A DNA stretch of 64,000 nucleotides from Apis mellifera (Eukaryota; Arthropoda; Insecta; Hymenoptera; Apidae). Position 1 is the stretch's first letter, and every line of letters starts with the position of its first letter. Location of the stretch: NCBI RefSeq assembly GCF_003254395.2, contig NC_037650.1, forward strand, positions 4,898,071-4,962,070, written 5' to 3'. This document shows positions 13,153-23,216 of the stretch, in pieces. A program made the position numbers and the translations under genes. Below the pieces are notes generated by a model that saw only the letters and a list, made by a program, of their open reading frames with translations, searched no databases and had not been told where the DNA came from.

Positions 13153-13539
13153 AAAGGTCCCCGGAGAGATTTTGTTACTGTGCCGGACTCTGCAAGAGAG
13201 AGAGAGAGAGACGGAGGGAGGAGGAGTATTGGTGGATCGAAAGATGAAATGTCTGTGAAGATGTCGCGAGAGATGGTTCGAAGGGAAGAAGGAGAGACAA
13301 AGGAGGAATCGAGGATCAATTCTCTTACACGCGATCAACGAAACTTCAGCTTCGACCTCGACGCAAAGAAGATCGTGTGATTCGATGCTGTTTCTCCACG
13401 ACTAGTGATAGAAACTAGTGTATACGCTTTAAGGTTAAGACGCTATAAGAAGAGTTGCCTAAGAATTGATACGATCGATTTTGACCAGGCTGTGTTGACC
13501 GATCTGTCGAATTAATCTTCTTTTCTTTTTTTTTCTTTC

Positions 13540-13570
<31 letters not shown>

Positions 13571-14103
13571 CCTTTTTTTCTTAGAAGAAGACACACAATT
13601 CGTATGCGTATGAAAAAGCTTCGATCAGGTCGGTCGAGAATTTGTTTTTTTTTTTTGTTTTGCGAATGAGAGATAAGAAGAAGAGGAGACAATTTCCATA
13701 ACGGAGGAGCTTGAACGAATGTTATTTTTTAAACCGTTGAGAAGATAGAGAGAATAACAACATGGACGTTATTAGTGGTTAATTTGTTCGTCCAAGATGA
13801 TCGTGGGTGTTGTAAGCTTTAGATTTAAGAAGTTTTTTTAATCGTATCGATCCATTGAAAGTCTTCGTTCTTAGAATTAGTGACAGAAGAAGCGATCAAG
13901 TACTTCAGAAACGTGACTTATTAATTTTTTTTGACGCCGTTCTCTTTTTTTCATTTCCTCCCTTTTCATTTGATTCAATATTAGAGAAAAAATTAATTAC
14001 AGGGAAAAAGAGGAAAATCTTTCACCTCGAATCAGTGATAAAGAATCAGAATCAATTATATATTTGCTAATATTTTTTTCTTTAATTATTTCGCGATGAA
14101 TCA

Positions 14104-14105
14104 TT

Positions 14106-14147
<42 letters not shown>

Positions 14148-14170
14148 AGAGAGAGAGAAAGAGAGAGAGA
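14104..14170. repeat. (GA)n microsatellite
   Basis: Alternating GA with occasional GAAA interruptions. Confidence 0.9.
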
Positions 14171-14742
14171 AAAAAACACGTACAGAATAAGTTGATTGTC
14201 TTTTTTCTCTTTTTAATTTGGTAGTCTCGATCGATGATAATAAAAATCGTTTAAAAAAATCGACAAAAAACCTAATCCTTTGTTTTTTTCAATTTCTGCC
14301 GTAGGAAGTTTATTTCCTAGACGTCCTGTTCATTTTACTGACTGGATGACGCGAGGCTTGTGGACTTGAGGTAAAAGAACCGGAAACGCGCGTTTAGCCG
14401 CGGTCACCGCTTAACGGGCCGCGATAATTAAGGGTTATGATATTTTTTCATATTAATTTAAATAATTCAAGCGTTTAATTTAAATATTCCTTTGTCCTTA
14501 ATTCAATCTTTTATCTCCTATTTTCTTTTCTTTTTTTTTTTTTCCTCTTTTGTTTTCTTTCTTGCGTTTTGCATCTGTAAACTTCCATCTGTCGTGTTTG
14601 TTGTATAACGGTTTGCATATTATATATATATATATTTAGAAACCCTCTTCTTTTTTTTTTATTTCGACAGTTTTTACAAATTGTACGTATGTCGTACGAC
14701 ATATCGAACGAACGAAACGAAATGAATTATTCTGTGCGTGAC

Positions 14743-14800
14743 ACTGGTATATATATATATATACATATGTATATGGTATACATATATATATATATATTAT
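14743..14800. repeat. TA-rich imperfect palindrome
   Basis: Two TA runs flank CATATGTATATGGTATACATATA, giving an imperfect inverted repeat. Confidence 0.6.
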
Positions 14801-16073
14801 ATGGTATGTTGTTAAGAATAATCCCAATCCTCGTGGATTTCGGTGATAATTATTCCCCCGCGTATCGAATTTAAATAAGTTTCGTGCGTTGCGATAAGAG
14901 AGATGTGGATAAAGAGAAGAATATATATACATATATATTTTTCACGGTTCGAGGGCGAGAAGAAGAAGAACACAGTAAGGAAGGGGGTAAACGAATTAAT
15001 TAAAGAAAAAAAAAAAAAAAAAGTAACTCGATTTCATGCGAGCCGATAGCTTCGTCCATGTTTAGAATAATAATGTGTAAATTAAAAAGGGTTTAAAAAA
15101 TAAGTAGATATTATTTACATAATAAGCGCAATTAACAAATTTGTATTTATTAATTGTACGCGCCTGAGAGACTTTTGTATATCCGAAAACGTGTATATTT
15201 TTTCGTATCATCTGGAAAATCTGGTCACGAAAAGGAAGTGGTCATCATCAAAAAAAAAAAAAAAAAAAATGGACATTGAAAAAGTGACGAAAAACACGTA
15301 CGAACGTTTTCCTCGATATGATGTCGGTGCTCGTTTCTTTTTTTTTCTTTCTTTTCTTTTGTTTTCTTTTCTTTTTTTTTTCTCGAAAATATAAGGAGAA
15401 AGAAGAGAAGAGAATATATAAAGATGTTATTAAACGCATATATTGTTAAACTTCTCGTCTTTGACACACGATAGTACTTGTTCGCGATACAAATGAGAAC
15501 ACGCATGGCGACTTCTTTCTCTCGTATGTGTAGATTCGTTTGACGAAGAGTTGAGGAGGAGAAAAAGAAAAAAAAGAACGATTGACAAGCAGCAAAGTCT
15601 GACATTTTACGAACGTGTGAGAATGGATGAAGCCACGAGCTATAGTCATATATCGCTCGTTGTGTAACGATAATAATAATAATAATTAATTACTGATAGC
15701 ACTTAATTTGTAATAATGTTAAGGGTTAAGAAGTCCGACGCGAATTTATATCCCCTTATGTCCACCCGTACGATTTGTACAATTCACTCACTCACGATAA
15801 ACTATTGTGGCTGATTAATTGCCATTGACGGATCCTGTTTTTACCATTGCCGCTGATAACTATTATGGATTAATTATAACGATGATAATAATAATTAGAT
15901 GAGATAATAATGGCGATGATGATACGATAACAGATAGAATATCGTTCATAATATTTTGTTATATATTGCGAAGGTGGAAGCAACAAGAAATGCATTCTTT
16001 TATAGCATAGAAGCAAATGAATATTCCGTATGGATAAATAAACATTCACATTTTAATAGAACACTCTGTTTAG

Positions 16074-16176
16074 GGTATTCCTGATCCTTATCCTGACAAC
16101 TACACTCTCCCCCCTTCCGCTCAACCTTCGCTGCCAGTTATCATTATCAAGATTGCTATTTTAGAAGGGTTTCCAG
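16074..16176 (+). CDS. Weak candidate exon, open in one frame
   Basis: TGTTTAG precedes and GTAAGATT follows a 103-base segment that is open in one frame (GIPDPYPDNYTLPP then hydrophobic residues). Base composition is richer in C than the flanks. Entered in the phase used by exons A and B, it stops after three codons, so it does not fit that gene as another last exon. It could be a non-coding exon or chance. Confidence 0.15.
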
Positions 16177-17387
16177 GTAAGATTATTTCTTTTTTTTTTT
16201 TTTTTAATCATTTATATAATATTCTTCTTCTTTTTCAAAGGTTCATCCAGAGTTCAACGTAATGTATGATTAAATAAATATACTATACTTTTTTTCTTTC
16301 GACGGAATAAATTTTATTATGACATCGAGGTCAATCGTCTAATTCGACAGAAAGTTCACAGAAAGTTGAAATTGAATAATTTTCATCGATCAATGATGCT
16401 TGTTGAGAGATATAAATTAGATTTCGTTTTTCCTTCTTTCTTTCTTTCTTTTCTTTTCTTCTATTTCGATCGATAATTCCTATTGAGCAATGATTAATCG
16501 GGAAACGACTATTTAAAAATATCTATAGATTTTTAATTACGCGTTTATTTAATTGTACACAATACTCAGATATGTAGATTGTCTTTTTTCTCGAAATTCT
16601 AATAATGATCGAATGTCTCGAGACACTCCGTTCGCGTTTCTCTAATGTTTTAATATCATTCTTTTATCACATCGAAAGCCCTGTAAAATTTCTTCTTCTT
16701 TTTTTTCTTTTTCGCACTTATTCTAACTTGTAATGATACGTGTTACATTTGTATATTTACAGTTCAAATTTGGAATAGCATCGTATGATTTTTTGAACGA
16801 CAAGATCGGTATTCAACAAAAGATAAAAAGTGAAATCGGACGGCTTCAAACGTCGATTATCTTTTTTTTTTTTCTCTCTTCCTTTCTTTAAGCTAACGAA
16901 TAAGAATAATAAAAATTGCAACGTTCCCGAAGAATTGGAATTCTTCAAAAATATACGGAAAGAGGTAAAAATATTCAGAATTTTAAAATTTGTACGTACG
17001 CGCGATGATTTCAATTCAAAGATTTATTTAAATTAAATTTTTCGCGATATGTGAAAAGCTTTCGTTGATTTATGATTATTATACTCGTTTCAAAAATTTC
17101 TCCTCGAGTTTAATTGTTATTTTTACGCGAGTCTATGTTGAAACGTATTGTAAAAAAGATAAAATCAGCGTCTCTACGGATATGTCGCATCGCGAGATTT
17201 CTCTAAAATTATCTACTGAAAATTTTTCTTTCTTTTTTTTTGTTCGTTTTAATTTCGACTCGAATGGAATTGTTATTCGTTAATCGTTATTATTCTTAAG
17301 TGATGGAACATTTATGACATCGTTGTTTGTTCAACTTTGTTTTCCCATCTTTCTCTTGATCCATGTGCTTACGAACGGATTCTGTAA
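16177..17387. other. AT-rich intergenic stretch
   Basis: I see no gene. This lies between the tail of the plus-strand gene and the 3' end of the minus-strand ankyrin/death-domain gene, so the two genes converge here. Confidence 0.5.
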
Positions 17388-17393
17388 TTTATT
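17388..17393 (-). terminator. Poly(A) signal AATAAA of the ANKDD1A-like gene
   Basis: AATAAA on the minus strand, 35 bases after the stop codon at 17428. The spacing suggests a very short 3' UTR. Confidence 0.6.
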
Positions 17394-17427
17394 ACATTAT
17401 AAAGAAAATAATTTCTTTCTCCATTAT

Positions 17428-17612
17428 CTATCTTGCGTTACTATAATTAAATGTAAGTAAAAATTTCTCCAGGGATTTCTCACCAGCAACAGATTTTTTA
17501 TCCACCGCGGACAAAGCGTCGCAAAGCTCTCTGCCCACAGAGATTTCAGGGTTCAATCCTGACGCCCAGATCATCAGCATCCGGAAACCGTGCTCTTTGT
17601 AACTCGAAGGAC
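17428..17612 (-). CDS. ANKDD1A: ANKDD1A-like exon 12: second half of the death domain and stop
   Basis: Acceptor CCTTATAG. Codes SYKEHGFRMLMIW and ELCDALSAVDKKSVA. Read straight through, it adds GEKSLEKFLLTFNYSNAR and stops (TAG 17428-17430). A GTGAGA donor after the Ala codon and a TTTAATTATAG acceptor allow one more small intron; that version would add only VTQDR and stop at TAA (17424-17426). I cannot tell which is used. Confidence 0.85.
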
Positions 17613-20011
17613 CTATAAGGGGAGCTTTAATCGTCCTTTTCATAACGCTGTTCTCGGTTCACGAAGGGAGCATCGAGGTACAAAATATTTCACGGTTCTC
17701 TCCGCAATGGATTCTTTTCAAATTTCGAACAATCGATTCTCTCGTGAAACGAATCGTTGTGCCTCGATGATTTCTTACAATATTCGCGTCATCGACTCGC
17801 GCCACAGATGATATATCCTTAAAAGAGAAATAAAACAAGTTTTATCTTTTTATTTTACCCGTATACTGATGCTCGATCGCTCGAATCTGATCGTTCGTAA
17901 ACGCCCAGTGCAACGCTAATTTCTTCCAATCTTCCGGTCCTAATTGTTTGTACGCCAATTTCCACAGTATCGATCGTATGTGCTCCGAAAGTACGCTACC
18001 GTTACTCGAGATACTTTCACCCCTCGATCCCTCTCGCCATCTTCTTCTAGCCGGTGTCAAATCTCGAATCTCTTTGTCGGACGTCGAATCCTCCTACGAA
18101 ACATTTTCATTTTTCTTATCCATCGGTTAATTAACAACAGAGATCATATAATCTCGACGTCGTTTTATCGATACCACAAAAATTCGTGGCGAGAAACAAT
18201 GAATATAAATTTGATCGCGAGATACGAATCGCTTACCGGCGTGGGATAATCCAATCTCGCTGTTTTAATTATCATGTCGACGATGGCCGTGAAACTGCCC
18301 CTCGCCGCGATGTAAAGTGGCGTCTTTCCGCTCTGTGAACAACCAGACAAACTTCGTTTCAACTCTAACTCGGTGAAAATCGAATGACAAACAAGCCTAC
18401 AAGAGCTCCCTACGAGAGCTTGACTCTCTTGCAAATTTCGCGTCTGTTACACCGTTACCCGTCCCTAAGTTTGCTCAGGGAGGTGGACGTTGATGTTGAT
18501 CGTTGTTGACAACTCGTCGCATCCATGTTAAATCGGGATCGATACACTCGACACTCGGCACATCTACTTTGATCGAAAGCGTTTCGAGAAATTTCCCCGG
18601 AGAATTGATCGGGAATATAATCTTTTAACCTGGAGCTGAATGACTGGAGAAATGGAGACTGGTCAGAGAGATCAGTCTCAGTGTTTCAACCTGAAGAAGT
18701 CTGAAGACAAGTGCGAAGGTAAACCACGATACGATAAACTTTCGTTTCGCTCGTTGATTTTATCCTTACGGACGAACTCTTATGGATCGTTATTTATTTA
18801 TTTTTTCCACTGGACTCACCGATGCACTTTGATAAACGAATAAAAAAGAAAGAGGAAAAAGGAAGAGGAACGGGTTGAAAGAATTGTAAAATAAATACGT
18901 GGAATAAAAAGGAATAATATATCCGTGTTTACCTGATCTCTTTGCTCGATGTTCGCGCCCGCTGCTAGCAACAGCTTGCAAATGTCGTTGTGCCCTATTT
19001 CCGTCGCGATATGGAAGGGTGATTGCAACCTCTGGAACGATAAATCGCGATAAATCGTTCACCGGATTTAAAAATAAATAATAACACGTTTCTTCTTTGA
19101 AGAACACTGTCGTACGCACCGAATTTAAACAATTTAGATCGACGCCTTTATTGATCAGTATCTCAACCGTTTCTACTTCGTTGTTTTGACAGGCCAAGTG
19201 CAAAGGCGTGTTCCCATACTGCAAACCGATTCCCGATGATGGATAGTTATTCGATTCCGATTACACGTACCTTAAGTGTACCTTGCACTGTTTGTTGAGT
19301 GCCGCACCGTGTTGAATCATCGACTCTAGTATCCCTTTGCAACCCTGGCTGGCGGCCACGTGAAGGGGAGTGAAACCTATCTGGAAGAAGGTATGATCGA
19401 GCACGTTCATTTTCATAATTATTAAAATGGTCTCGTCGAAGACTCGTGTTATTTACTTCGTCGATCAATTCGGTGTTCGCCCCGGCTCTTAGCAACAATT
19501 GAACTATGGCCGTGTGCCTCGTCCTCGTGGCCACGTGGAGAGGGGTGTTTCCCTCGTAGTCCTGAGCGTCCACGTTCGCACCTAGACCTATCAAAACTTC
19601 CACAGCTTCCAGGTGTTCCTCTGCACAGGCGCAGTGTATCGGTGTTTGCCCCTTCTGCGAATCCACGACGATATTTTTACGATACTATATCGTTGATAGA
19701 ACGTGTCAAACCGTTGTTAAAGTGTTCTCGACCCGTACTTTTTCGCGGTAGAGATCGAAAACGGTTCGATTTAAGGAAGGATGTGGATGTACACGGATGA
19801 TATGGGTTGTATACGCGAATTGACAGGGAATTGAACGTACAATAGCTGCAAGTGGGAAGCCGGAAGCATCGACAAAACGATGCGAGTTCCATAAAATTCT
19901 CTCAAAGGAGCGCAGTTAGATTCAACCGGCTGCATTCTCTCCTTCGGGGATTTCACTTGTCTTCGCGATAAGAAGGCAATATAGCTAATGTTGGAGACCT
20001 AGTTTCCCTAA

Positions 20012-20055
<44 letters not shown>

Positions 20056-23000
20056 CGGACCAGTTTCCGTATAAATCGAAGTTTCTCGAATCCTTTGCAT
20101 CCATTCGTGTATGGATATTTACATTTTCGCATCGATTTACGAACGGATTAATATCTTGAAACGCGTTGCATAAATTGTGTCCTCGAAAAACTGGATACAT
20201 ATATACTGGAAACGGGATTGAAAAAGGATTTGCAAGTACTTATCATTCATGAAATTTAAAAGAGAGAGAGAGAAAAAAAGAAGAATTATCGTAGAAAGTA
20301 CGGAAAATTGTAATGAAAAAAATAGTAACGAAATCTTTTGAATATTCAAATTTAAATTTTGTGATGCAAGTATTTTGTCATCTTTCGTTCGAGAAATTAT
20401 TTTTTTTTAAGAAAAGAAACAACCCTTACTTTATCAGTCGCGTTGAGCTCGATTCTCGGCACGTTGGAAAGCGCGGTTATCATACTCGGATGGCCAGCGC
20501 TAGCCGCATGGTGAAGCGCAGTTGCACCGGTGCAGTCAGTTGCATCTCCGTTCAACGATTCCACAGCCTCTGCAAGATATTCGACGACGCGAACATTGTT
20601 GCCTCGAGCAGCACACATTAAAAGAGTATATTGTTTCTGCAACAAACAGGTTGGATGTTTGTCACGATATTACATCATAAGAATGAATATCCTCCGTAAT
20701 CTCAAATCGTGTAAATCTTATCGCTGTCAATGAATTAAACGAAATTAGGTCATGTTTCGAAGTAAAAAAAATAATTTCGAAACATTTTTCTCAAGAATTT
20801 TTCGAGAGCTACGAAGAGTACTTTTTTTTTATCCGAGATAAGAGCACGAGCTTATCTTTATCTCGAGGAAGGATCTCGAGAAGAGAGGGGAATCGTGATT
20901 CTGTTCGGAAGGAAGATGCATCAAATTGCATCCGTGGCAATTTAAATCATTTCTTTTAAGAATCTTCTGATTAGACTCTGAGATTGTTTCTCAAAAATTC
21001 ATTTTGAAAATTGATTTAATCAACGCGTTGCACCAAAGAGATCGAAAGCGGATTCACGGGTGGCGGATATTGATTTTTTTCGTTGACGAAATTTTTCCAA
21101 AATGGCTGTGCACACCGACACTTGTATCGCAAAATTGGATAAAAATATGACGATGACGCGCACTATATAATTAATTGGAATTTAGAATGGGAAAGGTATT
21201 CCCTACACGCAATACGTTCCGTTCATCATTCCGAACGTGTTATATATTTTTGCCTGGAGACAAAATAGCTTTACCGTTATATCATGTTAATTATGAATGT
21301 ACCTTGTTCACCGCTGACACATTTGCACCAGCGTTGATTAACATTTTAACAGCGTCCCTGTGTCCATATCGCGCAGCCATGTGTAACGGGCGCATGCCGA
21401 ACTTAAAACAAGAAAAATGGATTTTAATTAATTAAATATTCGTATAAAATTTATACGTATCCAAGGTTTATGTTTTTTAATAAAATTAATATGAATACTG
21501 TCCGAAAGAACAATATGACGAGGAATGCAAACGAACATTCGTGTGGAGATAAAAACAAAAAAAATAATTGACTTTCCAACAAAATGACGAATGAATATAT
21601 ATATATATATAAAACGACGAATATTGCGCGTTTATTTATTTCTGACAATTAAACGATTTAATTTAATTCTATCGTATCAATACAGATATTTTATTGATAT
21701 TATATATAATTCAACGAAATATTACCTTGTCTCTTGCCTCGATGTCGCATTTCGCTTGTATCAACATCTCGATGATCTCCGTATTTCCCCTCGATGCTGC
21801 CCAATGAATTGGCGCTCGTCCATACTAAATCATTTTCCAGTGCAAAATATCGTATGCGTTTCTAGTATCTCGCTCGATATCACATTAACGCGACGATTAT
21901 ATTTTCGTAATACCCGATCATATTCTCTTATCATAATTCGAAATTAATATCTCGAAACGTATAAATATGATTAATAATTTTCTAATTAAATTTTTATGTA
22001 AAAAAAACTCCGCGAGATATCGCGAGAAAAAGGATTATAACTCTCCGGAGATTATAATTCTTTTTTAACTAGTTTAAGTGAAATATTTAGTCCGACGTCG
22101 TATTATAATTGAATTTGAGAAGAAATAAGAACAATTAGAATAACGAAACTGAGAACTGAGATATATATTTTCTTAATTAAATTCTCCTATCTCTTTGATA
22201 ACGTATCCCTAAGTAGTAATATTCCATATTTAATCAGACCCACGTTATTCACGTGATGCACCACCGGTATACGCTATAACCGCATCATATTATCCAGAGC
22301 ATTCGACTGCGCTATATAATAACGTCTAACCTTAACGAAGTGGTTACAAAGGGAGAAAGGGAATCCTATTTTGAATCGTTCCGAGGATATTTTCCGTTTT
22401 CGAGATATTCGATTTTGAATCAGAAACGGGATTAAACGCGATTCAATTACGATCAATAATGAACGTCGTCTCGCTTTAATACTTTTTTTGCTTGCCATCG
22501 TGGCGGAAATTTCTTTGATTTTTTTTTAATTTTATCAGTGGATATTTTACGACTTACATTATTCCTGGAATCGACGTCCACAGTCTCTTTGAGCACTTTG
22601 CGAACGGTGTCCGCTTCATTTTTTATCACAGCCTCGTATAATAGAAGATCGTTCTTAAGTACTGGGAAACAGAAAATTTTTTCTTTTTTTAATAAAAATC
22701 ATCCATCGTTAAAAATATTCGAAAGAAATGTTTATTTCTTTCGAAAACAAGCTCCTCCTCTTCTGGGTGGTATCGTATCGAAAATATTCCACGTATATAC
22801 TACTTTCTTTCCAACAATTTTATTATTCTTTTCTCAATGGATGGATGGATGGATCCCCTATCTCTACTTTCTTATACGTTCTTTCTACACTTTCTTTCAG
22901 GAATTCCTCTTCTAAATATCATTTTTCTTATCCTACATCGGACACGGGACGAGAGACGACAAGATAGAAGTTGTTCAAAATTTGTTCACTTAATCAAAAC

Positions 23001-23216
23001 GAGGAAGAAAGTTGTAAACTTAATTTACAAGTCTGGTTATTCTCAAGTTTGGATGGAGGGAATCAGATGGAAAGTTAAAGGGAAAACCGATGCTCCTTGC
23101 ATAATATCTTTTTCGTACTTACTCCTAGCAGTCTTTTGATTCAACGTGTCGCCCTCGATCGCCTCGTTGATATTCAGGGGCGAGGGTGTCTTCCTTATTT
23201 CCTCTTTGTCCACCAT
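17428..23216 (-). CDS. ANKDD1A: Ankyrin-repeat and death-domain protein, ANKDD1A-like, 12 exons
   Basis: Coding exons in order are 23216-23123, 22661-22558, 21824-21726, 21401-21303, 20636-20430, 19654-19457, 19380-19282, 19218-19120, 19031-18933, 18332-18237, 18093-17859 and 17612-17428. All joins have GT-AG borders and keep frame, giving 1614 bases and 537 residues; human ANKDD1A is close in size. Residues 32-398 form about eleven ankyrin repeats with TPLHxAA-type helices. Residues about 435-525 form a death domain with EDWKKLALHW, IRAIEHQYTG and SYKEHGFRMLMIW, close to the vertebrate ANKDD1A domain as I recall it. An in-frame TAA lies nine bases before the ATG, so the start is firm. The family is a soluble adaptor type, and its partners are little known. 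The last residues may differ if a further small intron is spliced (see exon 12). Confidence 0.93.
17859..18093 (-). CDS. ANKDD1A: ANKDD1A-like exon 11: linker and first half of the death domain
   Basis: Residues 399-476 plus the first base of 477. A charged linker (TPARRRWREGSRGES) leads into the death-domain helices ILWKLAYKQLGPEDWKKLAL and NDQIRAIEHQYTG. Confidence 0.92.
18237..18332 (-). CDS. ANKDD1A: ANKDD1A-like exon 10: ankyrin repeat 11
   Basis: 96 bases, phase 0, last repeat (KTPLYIAARGSFTAIVDMII) ending in a proline-bearing linker. One residue shorter than the other single-repeat exons. Confidence 0.9.
18655..18679 (+). other. Hairpin in ANKDD1A-like intron 9
   Basis: GAGACTGGTC, a 5-base AGAGA loop and GATCAGTCTC form a 10-bp stem with one G-T wobble on the plus strand. 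In the minus-strand transcript the wobble becomes a mismatch. Purpose unknown. Confidence 0.35.
18933..19031 (-). CDS. ANKDD1A: ANKDD1A-like exon 9: ankyrin repeat 10
   Basis: 99 bases, phase 0, one repeat (SPFHIATEIGHNDICKLLL, then AAGANIEQRD). Confidence 0.94.
19120..19218 (-). CDS. ANKDD1A: ANKDD1A-like exon 8: ankyrin repeat 9
   Basis: 99 bases, phase 0, one consensus repeat (NTPLHLACQNNEVETVEILI). Donor GTGCGT. Confidence 0.94.
19282..19380 (-). CDS. ANKDD1A: ANKDD1A-like exon 7: ankyrin repeat 8
   Basis: 99 bases, phase 0, one repeat with FTPLHVAASQGCKGILESMI. The donor GTACAC is weak. A second GTACGT eleven bases further on would shift the frame, so I kept the first. Confidence 0.9.
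19457..19654 (-). CDS. ANKDD1A: ANKDD1A-like exon 6: ankyrin repeats 6 and 7
   Basis: 198 bases, phase 0, two consensus repeats: QTPIHCACAEEHLEAVEVLI and NTPLHVATRTRHTAIVQLLL. Donor GTAAAT. Confidence 0.94.
19655..20429 (-). other. ANKDD1A-like intron 5
   Basis: 775 bases without exon, holding a GA microsatellite at 20015-20054. The other introns longer than 300 bases (22662-23122, 21825-22557, 21402-21725, 20637-21302, 18333-18932) are also AT-rich and show no exon. Confidence 0.7.
20015..20054. repeat. (GA)n microsatellite in ANKDD1A-like intron 5
   Basis: Pure alternating GA on the plus strand. In the transcript it reads as a CU tract. Confidence 0.9.
20430..20636 (-). CDS. ANKDD1A: ANKDD1A-like exon 5: ankyrin repeats 4 and 5
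   Basis: 207 bases, phase 0, two repeats. The first (TLLMCAARGNNVRVVEYL) is degenerate, the second has TALHHAASAGHPSMI. Acceptor TTGCAG, donor GTAAGG. Confidence 0.92.
21303..21401 (-). CDS. ANKDD1A: ANKDD1A-like exon 4: ankyrin repeat 3
   Basis: 99 bases, phase 0, one consensus repeat (RPLHMAARYGHRDAVKMLI, then NAGANV). Confidence 0.92.
21726..21824 (-). CDS. ANKDD1A: ANKDD1A-like exon 3: ankyrin repeat 2
   Basis: Exactly 99 bases, phase 0 at both ends, one 33-residue repeat (RAPIHWAASRGNTEIIEMLI). Confidence 0.92.
22558..22661 (-). CDS. ANKDD1A: ANKDD1A-like exon 2: first, divergent ankyrin repeat
   Basis: Residues 32-66. The segment LLLYEAVIKNEADTVRKVL is a capping ankyrin helix pair without the TPLH motif. 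It ends DVDSRNN, a usual repeat linker. Acceptor TTTCCCAG, donor GTAAGT. Confidence 0.88.
22837..22856. repeat. (ATGG)n short tandem repeat
   Basis: Four to five GGAT/ATGG units in intron 1 of the ANKDD1A-like gene. Confidence 0.7.
23123..23216 (-). CDS. ANKDD1A: ANKDD1A-like exon 1: start codon and N-terminal segment
   Basis: Codes for residues 1-31, polar and without signal peptide, beginning MVDKEEIRKT. The donor is A|GTAAGTAC. The ATG context is AAAATGG, and the reading frame is closed by TAA just upstream. Confidence 0.85.

Larger units (their letters stand above)
12618..16073 (+). other. 3' UTR and downstream sequence of exon B
   Basis: No coding exon is supported. Several overlapping open frames near 12.9-13.4 kb run on both strands, but they are arginine- and serine-rich low-complexity readings and look accidental. 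Poly-T, GA and TA repeats are frequent. An AATAAA hexamer lies near 16038. The length fits the long 3' UTRs of insect RNA-binding-protein genes, which is inference. Confidence 0.4.

Noticed and set aside
12815..13380. Overlapping open frames of 90-140 codons on both strands
   Set aside because: Arginine-, serine- and lysine-rich low-complexity readings on both strands at once, no splice support; explained by purine/pyrimidine tracts in a UTR-like region.
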